From Aurantiochytrium sp. KH105 (lineage: Eukaryota > Sar > Bigyra > Thraustochytrida > Thraustochytriidae): a stretch of 64,000 nucleotides of DNA. The stretch covers positions 133,810-197,809 of the forward strand of contig BGKB01000070.1 in the NCBI GenBank assembly GCA_003116975.1. The letters are read 5' to 3'. Below, in pieces: positions 28,701 to 37,789 of the stretch. How positions within the stretch are numbered: the stretch's first letter is position 1; every line of letters starts with the position of its first letter. The position numbers were made by a program, and so were the translations under genes. Below the pieces are notes generated by a model. It was not told the origin of the DNA, made no database searches, and worked only from the letters and a program-made list of their open reading frames with translations.

Positions 28701-29761
28701 GAAGAGGGGATAATTAAACTACTGTGCGGTAAAAGTTAGCCAGCAGCGTACAGAGAGAGGGGAGGTCAGCTTCTCGCTGCGGGCCAAGCGATTCGCGGGT
28801 ACTCGCAGTCAAGTTGCTGCCGCTGCCCCTTCTCGGGGCACCTCGAAAGTGGATAATCCGGGCCGCACACTGCGCTATGCGTGGCCGCGCACTGTGCAAA
28901 GTCCCCAGAAAGCGAACGCCTGATGGTTATGCCGTCCCCCTAGACTTTCCTCTAACCCTTCACTAGGATCACCACCGCCCGAGGCCAGCCTAGCAGCCAG
29001 CCGCAAGAGAAACAGACAGCCCACAGATACTCCACACCTTACTGCTGCGGCGCGTCCACTGGCGAGAGCGATGGGGTGCCAAGCATGGCCGACGGTGTGA
29101 GAGGAAAGCAAACAAGCGTATCCTGGCTCCTAGACTTTGTGCTAGTCGGACCTACCTGCCTGCTCACAAGCCCTGCCCCTCCTCTGCACCGACCACCGAA
29201 TCCAAAGGTTTCCCCGAGAGACGCTGCACACGAAACTGCTGTAGGGCGCGTTGGCTCGAGATGTCCCGAGCATCGAGATCTCGGGGCTTGCATACCCCCT
29301 TTGTTGTCGACTATGATGCACTTGCGCGGGGCTTTCTAGAAGTCTTGAATGGACAGTGCACTGCCTACACTCGGCATTTTACAAAAGATAATACTAAAAT
29401 ACTCCCTCTTGCACCTACAGACGACGATCTCAGGTCGAAGCCGTGAACGCGGGGAACGCCTACATGGGGTATACTACAATTCTTTTTCTGGCGTTGCGCA
29501 TTCTCTGTGGGGCATCCGCTTTCCCGGGTTCAGATGGCTGGCGGGCCGAGCCGCCCCCACACCCCCTCTTGGCTTCTCTCGCACGCGTGGCCCACAGCCC
29601 CCCTTCCCTCTCCCTTTCCCCTCGTCCACAGCGTTCACCGCTGCGGGAAGGTAGCCCCGCCACGGCCTACCTGGGCGGCCGCGCGGGGTGTGGGGCCCTC
29701 AGTGCGCGCTGGGCTCGGGCGGGCGGGCGGCTTTTGGGCCGGCCATGTTCGAGCCAATGCA

Positions 29762-29822
29762 CCTTGGCCAAACCAAACCAAGCGACGCCAAGCCAAGCCA
29801 AGCCAAGCCAAGCGAAGCCAAG
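29762..29822. repeat. CCAAG/CCAAA pentanucleotide array
   Basis: About ten units of CCAAG with variants, not adjacent to a recognised gene. Confidence 0.75.
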
Positions 29823-30744
29823 CCCAGACCAGCGCGACCGGCCGACCGAGCACGAACTAGCCAGGCTCCATGCCAGAGCAGACCATCAGGAACCACATTA
29901 GAGCAACCTGCACCTGCGCGCCCGCGAGCCGTGGTCGCCGCTCCTCCTTCGCAAGATCTATCCGACCACCCTCCACTCTAAAATGATCTTCGGATTCTCC
30001 TTCGACCTCTATCTATACGTCGTCGACCTTCAGGTTGCGTTCTGCCACTCGTCCACGTTCCCGAGCGACCTTGGCTCGATCTTTCCGGGGCAGGCGGCCG
30101 GGGCAGGGCCCCCTCGCGCCGCCCGGGCGCGCGTCGGGGCGACGGCGGGGCTCCCGGCCGCCGCGGCGAGGCCTGGCGGCGCGCGTCCTTTTGTCGCGGT
30201 GGTTGGGAGCTAGGCCTAGCGCAGACCGCGGTTGTTTTTTGCATTGCTTGCTGGCTGGCGGGCTGGAATGGAAGATTGGCGCGTGTATTATTGGTCGCCG
30301 GTGGTTAGAATCCACGGAAGTCGTCACCATTTGTGGTCCTGTCGTGAAGAAAACCTCGCCCTATGGTCGCAACCATGCCGGCGCGGCAGCGGTTGCCGCC
30401 CGGGCTCGCGTCAATGGACGAATAACGTAACGAACGCACGCACGCGCGCGATATGCGTTTTCGCGCATGCGTCAAAGGCACGTGCCGACGCAGGGTGAGT
30501 GAGTGGGACCAGCCAGCGTCTGCATATACACTCGCTCGCGCTGACAGCTGCACTCGGTCACGCCCAGCGGAAGAAACTTGTTGCGCTCGTACGAGCTAGT
30601 AGGTCCTAGATGCGAGAGGAGGACCAGCGTCGAGGCCTCACTCGCCACGCTCGATCAATAGATCGCGAGACTCATGGCGCTCGAACTCGACGAAGCGACG
30701 TGGCGACACGGCAGGGATGGGCAGACGCAAACCCGCTTGATCTC

Positions 30745-30833
30745 TATTCCATTCCATTCCCATTCCATTCACAATCCATGTCATTTTATGCAATGTCATG
30801 TCATGTCATGTCATGTCATTTCATTCATGCATT
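30745..30833. repeat. ATTCC and GTCAT pentanucleotide arrays
   Basis: ATTCC-type units are followed by TCATG/TCATT units, all with a five-base period, in the gene-free interval. Confidence 0.75.
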
Positions 30834-31663
30834 CCGTTTCCTTTTTTGCGGGAAGACGCTTTCTGTGTGTGTAGACTCGGCGCGTGCGTCAACGTGCAGG
30901 CCGGAGAGGTCGCAGAATGTGCATCCATGTCGCGGCTTTTGTTGAGGCCTGCACAGATAACATGATGCGAATGAATGAACGCGCGCGCTTCGAGCGTCCC
31001 AGCCAGCCAGTCGCGAGCCAGTCGCGGCCAGCGAGCGAGCCAGGCGACTCGGAAAACGACCAGCACTCGTGCGTGCTGCTCTTCTCTGCGGGAAGATCGC
31101 GAGCCGTGCCAGCAGCAGCTGCAGCTGCAGGTTGCAGCTGCTGCAGGTCGGAGTGCGGGTCTGCCAATTCGCTCTCTCGCGCTCGCTCGGAACTCGTGCG
31201 CGGCTTCCCGTTCGATTCCGTTCGACTCCATTCGATTCCATCGCGACTCGTGGCTTCGTGCTCCTTCTCAAAGCGTCGAGCAGACGAGCGTCCGTCGATC
31301 TGCTGGTCGCGGCCGACCGGCGCCGCCTCGAAGCCGAGCGACTTCTGTGCCAACGGTTCCAGTGCTTTTCGCATCCTCCGACTCCGGCGAAAGCCTGCCG
31401 CCGCAGCCGAGCCGCTCCCAGCGGCAGCAGCAGCACGCTCCGCGCGCGGCGCGGACGAGGCCGGCCGGAAGGGGAAAGCTGGCCACCGCAGAAGTCGCGG
31501 GCGCGGGGCCGATAAGTAAAAATATAGACCACCCACCGCGTGCACGGAGTCGTGGCTTGCGCGATCCGCGCAGCAAGAAAAAAAAGATATTAATCGAAAA
31601 TGCTAATGATGTTGGCTAGCTAGCCTATACACAATGCTGCTAGATGAAGCAGACAGCGCTCAC

Positions 31664-34600
31664 TCACTTAAAGACGTCCTTGGCCTCAAAGAGCGAATCG
31701 CCAAAGTTTTCGCGGTTCGGTAGCACCTTGTTCAGGTTGGCGTTGCCGGTGACGCCCATCCACTGCGCCACGGCGTTCCAGACCGAGTCCCAGCCTGTCG
31801 TGGGCATCATGCGGCCGCGACCCTGGTTAATAGGCTTCGCCGTGAGATCGTAAGGGTACTCGCCGAGGATCTTGCCGCTCTTAAGACCGCCGCCGGCCAT
31901 AAAGTAGTTGCCGCCCCAGCCGTGGTCCGTACCTGCACCGTTGCTCGTGAGCGTACGCCCGAACTCGGAGGTAAAGACAATCACCACCTGGTCCCACATG
32001 CCCTGCGCCTTCATCTCCTTGGCAAAGACCTCCACCGCCGTGTCAATATTCTCGACATGCTTCTCCATCCTCGTCTTGGCATTGCTATGTGTGTCAAAGC
32101 TGCCAATCTTGGTGTAAAAGGCGCCCCGGTTCACTCCAAGCTTCTTACCGGCCTTGATGAGGCGCGCAACCTGAGCAAACTGCTTTGAAAGCCCACTGTT
32201 CGGGAACGACTGCGACAAAGATCCGCCTCCCAAAGCCTCGTCGAGCTCCTCGGTACGGTTCATTACGTACTCAAAGGTCTCCGCCCACGCCTCCGCAAAA
32301 AGATTCGTGTTGGCACGATTAAGCTGCTGCAGCGCAGGGTGCAGACGCGATGACTTCGGGCTGCTCGAGGCTAGCTTGGAGACGCCGCCGCGCTCGTTGA
32401 TAATGTCAGGTCGAGGCGACACGCCGTACGTGCCCTCGAGAACGTTGACATTGCCGGAAATCGAGGCCGCGTTCGTGTTGTAGCCCGCCAAGGTGAGCTC
32501 GTCCATCATGCGCCCCAAAACGCCCGTACCGTCCGTGTACTGAGGCAAGCTCGTCTGCACCGAACGCTCCTGGGTGTTGTGCGAGTACAGACCACGCGGA
32601 CGCTTGCCGTTACCCTTGGTGTGGAGCGGCTCCACCAAAACACCCGTGTTGGCCAAAAAGTTTACATCGCCAGCATTGTATAGCGAGCGAAGAGCCGTCA
32701 TCGATGGGTGCAGACCGAACTTGCTGCACGCCTGGGGACTGTTGGCGCTAATCTCCAACAGCGACGACTTCGAGTGCGCAAGCAAGCTGCCGCGAATACG
32801 TGCATACTGATCATAGAGGTCCACGTTCGCGCAGCCCGAAAGAGGCACCAAAAAGTTGTAAGAGTCTGCACCACCGCTCAGATCCACAAAGACCACAGCC
32901 TTGTACGGCTTGGAACCATTGTCTCCAGAAGGAAGCTTGGTCACCACGCGCTGCTTCGAGGCGTACGTGGTGCGGCCCAGCGTGTGGAACTGTGGCGTGC
33001 CCAGAAAGAGCTGCTGCGCAAAACGAACACCGCGATCGAGACCATTCTTTCGCTGCACCGTGTACTCCTCCTCGATGATGGCGCGCTCTTGGGCGCCGAG
33101 GCGACCACCCGTGAGAAGATTGTCCATCTCGTCCACCACAGCTACAGCGCCCGTCTTGCTCTTGTCCGTCGGCGTGAACTCGAGCGTTGCATGCGCGGAG
33201 CACCCATTTGAGCTGTCAGGGGGCAAACCAATACCATCAGAACAATCGGTAAGACCGCGCGTCACCAGGGAATAGAGCGAGTTCAAGAACCGCATCACCA
33301 GCGGAGGACTCAATACCTGGGCTTGCGGTGCTACAAGCGACGCATTGCGAAGCACGCCGCTCGGCGAGTAGCCCGGCTGGTAAAACGAGAACACGGTTGG
33401 GGCGTCGTGGGGTTCCATGCCCGTCGCCAGCAAGAGCTCCTGCAGCACGACCAAGGCCCGCTTTGGCTTGATTTCCATCGACCGCATAAAGTGAATCACC
33501 TTGGTCAGCGACTCACGATGTTGACCGTATGTTGGGTCGGCGTCGATAACAGACGAGCGCGCCTCGCGGTCCAGCAAAACGGCCGCCACGGTCGCCTTCA
33601 TGTCGCCAAACTTGCCCGTGCCCACACCGTCGTACTTGCCGCTGCGAAAGGCGTCAGCGACGGCGCCAACGTACCGCGGCGACGGGTTCGAGGTCACCAA
33701 GTGCTGAATCAGCTGGCGGGCAATAAAAGGAGCAGCGTTCGGGTGCGTCACGTACTGCTCGATGACGGCCTCGGTCTCATGCATGGCGTCGCGAGTCTTG
33801 ATCTCCGCCACATCGTGAAAGGTCGGCGGGTTGCGAAAGCTCGCCGAGGTACCCGGAATGTGCACAATGGACTCCACGTTGACAAAGTACCGGGTCGTAC
33901 CGCTCACTACCTCGACCTCAAAAACCGTCTCGTCGCTAAACGCCTTGCCACTCTTCTTGTGCCATGCCGTGACACCGTTCTTCGTTTCACCCTCCTTGAA
34001 GTCGTCCGAAAGGAGTTGCGGGGCCCCACTGCCGATGCGAAGCTTTTCGATCACTTCCTCGCGCGTGGGCATTGACGAAAAGACTGCCGACGTCTTGACC
34101 TCGGTAGGGCACAGGCAGCCTGCTTCAGTCTCCTCCGAAGACGCTTCGACGCGAGTGCACGCCGAGGGACAGTTCGGGAAGAACGGCTTTGTCCAAACCG
34201 CGCGGAACCAGTTTTGCGTGTCAGGGTCCAGACGAGACTTGCGGTACTTTTTGATGTTGTTGTGAGCGGCATTGGCGGCAACATCGTGCACAATGGCAAT
34301 CTTGCCCGAGTCGCTAATCTTGACCTGAAGGGGGCACGCTGCGTCGGACCAAATGTAGTCCGCGACCGTGGGGCACTTGGTGCCGACCTTTTTGAAGTTG
34401 CACGTTTCCTGAGCAGGGGACCACTGCGTGGCGCAACGTTTCTTTGCCGTGGCATACGATACGCGTTCAGCACCGTACTCGCAGCGCTGCGTTGCAGCTG
34501 CCTTGCGATCGCCCACTTTGCAGCAGGCTGGTGCAGCTGCAATGCTCTTCGGGTCGGCGCACATGGCGTCCCGTAGGTTGTGCGCCGAGATACGCTTTCC

Positions 34601-37600
34601 ATCATTGAAAAAGCTCAATTGCGTGCACGCGGGCCGCACGTACTCGTAAAAGATGCCCTTGTGCTCTTCGGGGTAGATGCGGCACGCTTGCGTAGGCACA
34701 GTCGAGTTGACGCACATGTACTTTTTGTACGAGTCAGTACCGACCGAGCAGCCCGTCGGGCATGTCCACGTCTTCTTGTTGTACGTGTCCCGGCAGAGGT
34801 CGCCCTTGGTGGCCTTGTTGTGGTAGGTTTCAAGCTTCTGGCCATCGGGGCACCGTCTCGCGGACTGAGGCAGCATGACAATGCGCACATCGTCCACCTT
34901 GCATTCCTTACCCTTGCAAGCTAGAGCCTTATCAAGACGCACCTGCGGCTTGAAAGTACACTTGGCCAAGTCCGTGGTCTTGGTATTCGGTCCATTGCAC
35001 AAAACATCAAAAAGTTCCGATGTCTCCGGGTCGAGCTCGACGCGCAGAGCCTCCTCGCCAATCTCATTTTGCGTTGGTTCATCCTGAAGTTCGGGCAATG
35101 GGTAGGCACCAATGAAGCGGTACTCGGCGCCTTCACTCAGAAAAGCACGAGTCGGCAGGTTCGAGCAAAGCGGATACCCATCACCAACGTAGGCACCGTC
35201 AAGGCCAAGCTTAGGAAAAGGGTCACGGTACTCGCCGATTAGCTTCATGGGGTCAATGTAGTTTCCGTTGCCCTCGTTGAAGTTCTCCGTATTGCCACGT
35301 GCAACTTGAAGGTCGAAGCCAGTCCATGCACGCGCAAACTCCATGATCTCATCATTGTCATACGTGGGGACCGGTTCTCCATCACTGTCGAGTACAGGGG
35401 TTCCGTCTGGGTTGAGCTTGACGAGACCAATGCTGAACAGCTGCATCACTTCGCGTGCGTAGTTCTCATCAGGATACTCGTACCGGCGGTAACGCTCCAG
35501 CGTGTACGGGGTAGACTTGGATCCGACAAAGGAAAGCATCGTGGCCATAAGAGGACTATAGCTGATCTCGCGAAGCAAGTCGTGAAAGTTGCCAAATGCC
35601 TGGCGAACAAAGATGTCGTAAAAGGCGAGGTACATTTCCGTGGCCGCAGTGCCCATCGTCATGGTGGCCGACACAACATAAATTTGCGAGAGAGCCCAAG
35701 CCACACGCTGGCGGAGCTGATCCGGCGCTGTCAATGCGACGTTGGTCCAGACCGCGCTTTGCACGAGTTCCTTGGGAACTGGCTCGTCAAAGCGACCAGG
35801 CTCCGGGTCAGCGTCCTCCTCGTCGAGGATCTGCACCCCAAATCGCGAACCCTTGAGCGGGTTCGAGGCTACCTCGCCGGGCGAACCGCACGACATGGCG
35901 ATGGACTCGACCGAGTTCGGGTCGCCCACTGGCACGTCGGCGCCGAATTCCTTGCCGAGCTCTACACTTTGCACGGTCGACGGCAGCTCACGAAAGTTGA
36001 CCGTGTCGTCAAGGCGGCCAAGCAGCGAAAATCCCTTCGAGTACTTCTTCCAGCGGCTGTACGGGTGCCACGAGGGAAACGAAAGTTTGGTCTCACCGGA
36101 TTGAGCAATCTTCTTGATCGGGTTGGCGCGTCCATTCTCCAGTGCAATAGCGTTACCAGGATGCGCTCCCACGATGCTCCAGTACGAAAAGTCGTAGACG
36201 TTGTACAGCTCAGGATGCACATGCTCAAAGCAGTAGGTCTTGGACTTGTACTTGACATCAACCTTGGCTGCCTTGGCTAGGCCCTTGTTGCACTTGCCCC
36301 GAATACGCGGAATGTCGCGCACGTGCGGGTTGCCATCATTCTCGAAACTGGCCTCGAGCAGAGGAATGAGGGACTCCTTGGTCCTGTTGTCCAGGTAGGT
36401 TGCGGCGGCTCCACAGCTTCCCTTGGAAAAAATCCAGCGCGAGATCGCCGAGCAGGGCGTCTTGGCTGCGTCCACGGTCAAGCCGTCAACGTAGTAGACA
36501 TACTTGTTGCCCAGCCTGTAGAACTTGCGTAGAGCTTCCTCGTTAAGTTCAAAGTAGGCGTCCGTGAAACGTGTCGGCACGCAGGCGCTCGAGCTCGTAA
36601 TACACGAGTCGACGTTCAAGAAGGTGCGTGGCACGTTGGGGCACGTGGACTCGAGCAGCATGCCGCTTGCAGGGGCTTCGATGGGGTTGTCCACAGTCAC
36701 GAGCCGAGCGGTGTGCTTGTAGACGTCGCCGCTCGTGGTGATGGCGAAGACAGTGCCGCCAACGGGGAGTGAGCAGTCCGACGGGACATCTGTGAGAATC
36801 TTGACGTCGCTAACGCTCGGCGTGAGGGAGCTCATGGCGTTGTCGCTCACATGCACGATGCGAAAAGGCTCGGGTTCTTCGAGGAACTTGATGATCGGGT
36901 TGTTAAGTTTCTCGTTGCAGTTGACGCCGAACTTGATGACTCCGCCCTCAGAGTCACCGACGGAGCAAATGGGCCAAGAGGCCACATCGGTGCCTGCCTT
37001 CCAGGTGGCAAGCTTGGTCTCGTGGTGCCGCACAATGTCGTCGACGCGGAGCTCGTAAAAGCCATCGCGATCGACCTTTGTGAGGATCTTGCCCACGTCT
37101 TCGGAGGATAGAGCGTACTTGTGCCAGCGCGACATGGCCTCGCAAGGCTGACGGGGACGGCCCACGTTCCCTGCAATGGAAATGGGCTGGTTCATGCGCT
37201 CGCGGTAGTATGCGCGATGCAGCGTGGGCTCGAGTGCGGCCTGGTCCTCGATCCATGTTTTGAAGCGCGAGCCGGAGCTGCCCATGGCATTGAGCTCGGA
37301 GCGCGTCGGGCCAAAGGTGGACTGCAGCAAGAAGCGCGCATTCTCTTTGACACTCGAGGAGTCTCCGGTCACCTGAAAGGAGAGGAGTGCGACGGAGCCA
37401 AGCTGTTTCGCTTGGTCCGAGACGGAAACTGTGCACTTGTTGGACGAGCAGGACACCTCCTTAGCTTGGAGGACTTCCCAGTCGTTGCCGGCGTAAGAGC
37501 GCGCCTGGGGCGCCCCCTTTTCGTCAATGAGAAGGAGCACCTCTTGATTCCCTGCGCGCGCCAAGTTTACATCACGGTTCTTCTTTACATTGTACTTGGT

Positions 37601-37789
37601 TGCTCCCTCGTCTGCGAAGAGCCCGATGAGCTTCCGCTCGGTGTTGTCTGCTGCCGACTCTGCGTCTGCGAGCCCGCCTCGGATGCCCGCGTGGTGGAGC
37701 GCGTTTTCTGCGTCGCCGTTGGCTCCACAGAGGATGGCCAAGACGCTGGCGAGCACGAGCCAGGCCGCGAGCCCTCTTCGTGCCGCCAT
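31664..37789 (-). CDS. Secreted DUF1800-DUF1501 fusion protein
   Basis: A 2041-residue protein with a signal peptide (about 1-26, LAAWLVLASVLAILCGANG). The DUF1800 region starts at about 155 (ARFLLQSTFGPT), continues with QLRQRVAWALSQI and YPDENYAREVMQLFSIG, and resumes at about 1240 to 1460 with HPNAAPFIARQLIQHLV. It is interrupted at about 925-1235 by a Cys-rich segment with repeated Cys pairs. The C-terminal DUF1501 region (about 1616-2041) begins VVFVDLSGGADSYNFLVP and includes FTSEFGRTL and GTDHGWGG. DUF1501 belongs to the sulfatase/alkaline-phosphatase-like group. In many bacteria the two families are adjacent genes, so the fusion supports joint action outside the cell. The biochemical function of the pair is not known to me. 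One long exon; the start is the first ATG after stops. Confidence 0.88.
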   Translation of the reverse strand: MAARRGLAAWLVLASVLAILCGANGDAENALHHAGIRGGLADAESAADNTERKLIGLFADEGATKYNVKKNRDVNLARAGNQEVLLLIDEKGAPQARSYAGNDWEVLQAKEVSCSSNKCTVSVSDQAKQLGSVALLSFQVTGDSSSVKENARFLLQSTFGPTRSELNAMGSSGSRFKTWIEDQAALEPTLHRAYYRERMNQPISIAGNVGRPRQPCEAMSRWHKYALSSEDVGKILTKVDRDGFYELRVDDIVRHHETKLATWKAGTDVASWPICSVGDSEGGVIKFGVNCNEKLNNPIIKFLEEPEPFRIVHVSDNAMSSLTPSVSDVKILTDVPSDCSLPVGGTVFAITTSGDVYKHTARLVTVDNPIEAPASGMLLESTCPNVPRTFLNVDSCITSSSACVPTRFTDAYFELNEEALRKFYRLGNKYVYYVDGLTVDAAKTPCSAISRWIFSKGSCGAAATYLDNRTKESLIPLLEASFENDGNPHVRDIPRIRGKCNKGLAKAAKVDVKYKSKTYCFEHVHPELYNVYDFSYWSIVGAHPGNAIALENGRANPIKKIAQSGETKLSFPSWHPYSRWKKYSKGFSLLGRLDDTVNFRELPSTVQSVELGKEFGADVPVGDPNSVESIAMSCGSPGEVASNPLKGSRFGVQILDEEDADPEPGRFDEPVPKELVQSAVWTNVALTAPDQLRQRVAWALSQIYVVSATMTMGTAATEMYLAFYDIFVRQAFGNFHDLLREISYSPLMATMLSFVGSKSTPYTLERYRRYEYPDENYAREVMQLFSIGLVKLNPDGTPVLDSDGEPVPTYDNDEIMEFARAWTGFDLQVARGNTENFNEGNGNYIDPMKLIGEYRDPFPKLGLDGAYVGDGYPLCSNLPTRAFLSEGAEYRFIGAYPLPELQDEPTQNEIGEEALRVELDPETSELFDVLCNGPNTKTTDLAKCTFKPQVRLDKALACKGKECKVDDVRIVMLPQSARRCPDGQKLETYHNKATKGDLCRDTYNKKTWTCPTGCSVGTDSYKKYMCVNSTVPTQACRIYPEEHKGIFYEYVRPACTQLSFFNDGKRISAHNLRDAMCADPKSIAAAPACCKVGDRKAAATQRCEYGAERVSYATAKKRCATQWSPAQETCNFKKVGTKCPTVADYIWSDAACPLQVKISDSGKIAIVHDVAANAAHNNIKKYRKSRLDPDTQNWFRAVWTKPFFPNCPSACTRVEASSEETEAGCLCPTEVKTSAVFSSMPTREEVIEKLRIGSGAPQLLSDDFKEGETKNGVTAWHKKSGKAFSDETVFEVEVVSGTTRYFVNVESIVHIPGTSASFRNPPTFHDVAEIKTRDAMHETEAVIEQYVTHPNAAPFIARQLIQHLVTSNPSPRYVGAVADAFRSGKYDGVGTGKFGDMKATVAAVLLDREARSSVIDADPTYGQHRESLTKVIHFMRSMEIKPKRALVVLQELLLATGMEPHDAPTVFSFYQPGYSPSGVLRNASLVAPQAQVLSPPLVMRFLNSLYSLVTRGLTDCSDGIGLPPDSSNGCSAHATLEFTPTDKSKTGAVAVVDEMDNLLTGGRLGAQERAIIEEEYTVQRKNGLDRGVRFAQQLFLGTPQFHTLGRTTYASKQRVVTKLPSGDNGSKPYKAVVFVDLSGGADSYNFLVPLSGCANVDLYDQYARIRGSLLAHSKSSLLEISANSPQACSKFGLHPSMTALRSLYNAGDVNFLANTGVLVEPLHTKGNGKRPRGLYSHNTQERSVQTSLPQYTDGTGVLGRMMDELTLAGYNTNAASISGNVNVLEGTYGVSPRPDIINERGGVSKLASSSPKSSRLHPALQQLNRANTNLFAEAWAETFEYVMNRTEELDEALGGGSLSQSFPNSGLSKQFAQVARLIKAGKKLGVNRGAFYTKIGSFDTHSNAKTRMEKHVENIDTAVEVFAKEMKAQGMWDQVVIVFTSEFGRTLTSNGAGTDHGWGGNYFMAGGGLKSGKILGEYPYDLTAKPINQGRGRMMPTTGWDSVWNAVAQWMGVTGNANLNKVLPNRENFGDSLFEAKDVFK

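Larger units (their letters stand above)
27079..31663. other. 4.6-kb interval without a recognisable gene
   Basis: Starts with the presumed MYB promoter. Composition changes along the block: GC-extreme at 27600-28100, more AT-rich and balanced at 28330-29480, GC-rich again to 31500. Frames in the GC-extreme parts are Arg/Ala/Pro/Ser translations of biased DNA. A hairpin lies at 28673-28700, and pentanucleotide arrays lie at 27181-27259, 29762-29822 and 30745-30833. No RNA gene was recognised. The balanced block could be mobile-element debris, but no transposase or reverse-transcriptase motif was seen. Confidence 0.45.

Noticed and set aside
29261-29446. 61-residue ATG frame in the balanced-composition block
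   Set aside because: Somewhat protein-like but too short, no homologue recognised and no splice partners found.
30825-31545. Several overlapping 200-residue frames on both strands
   Set aside because: Four frames are open at once, which is expected from GC bias; all are Arg/Ser/Ala-rich with no conserved motif.
35306-36280. 324-residue plus-strand frame
   Set aside because: Antisense shadow of the DUF1800-DUF1501 gene; several such shadows occur over it.
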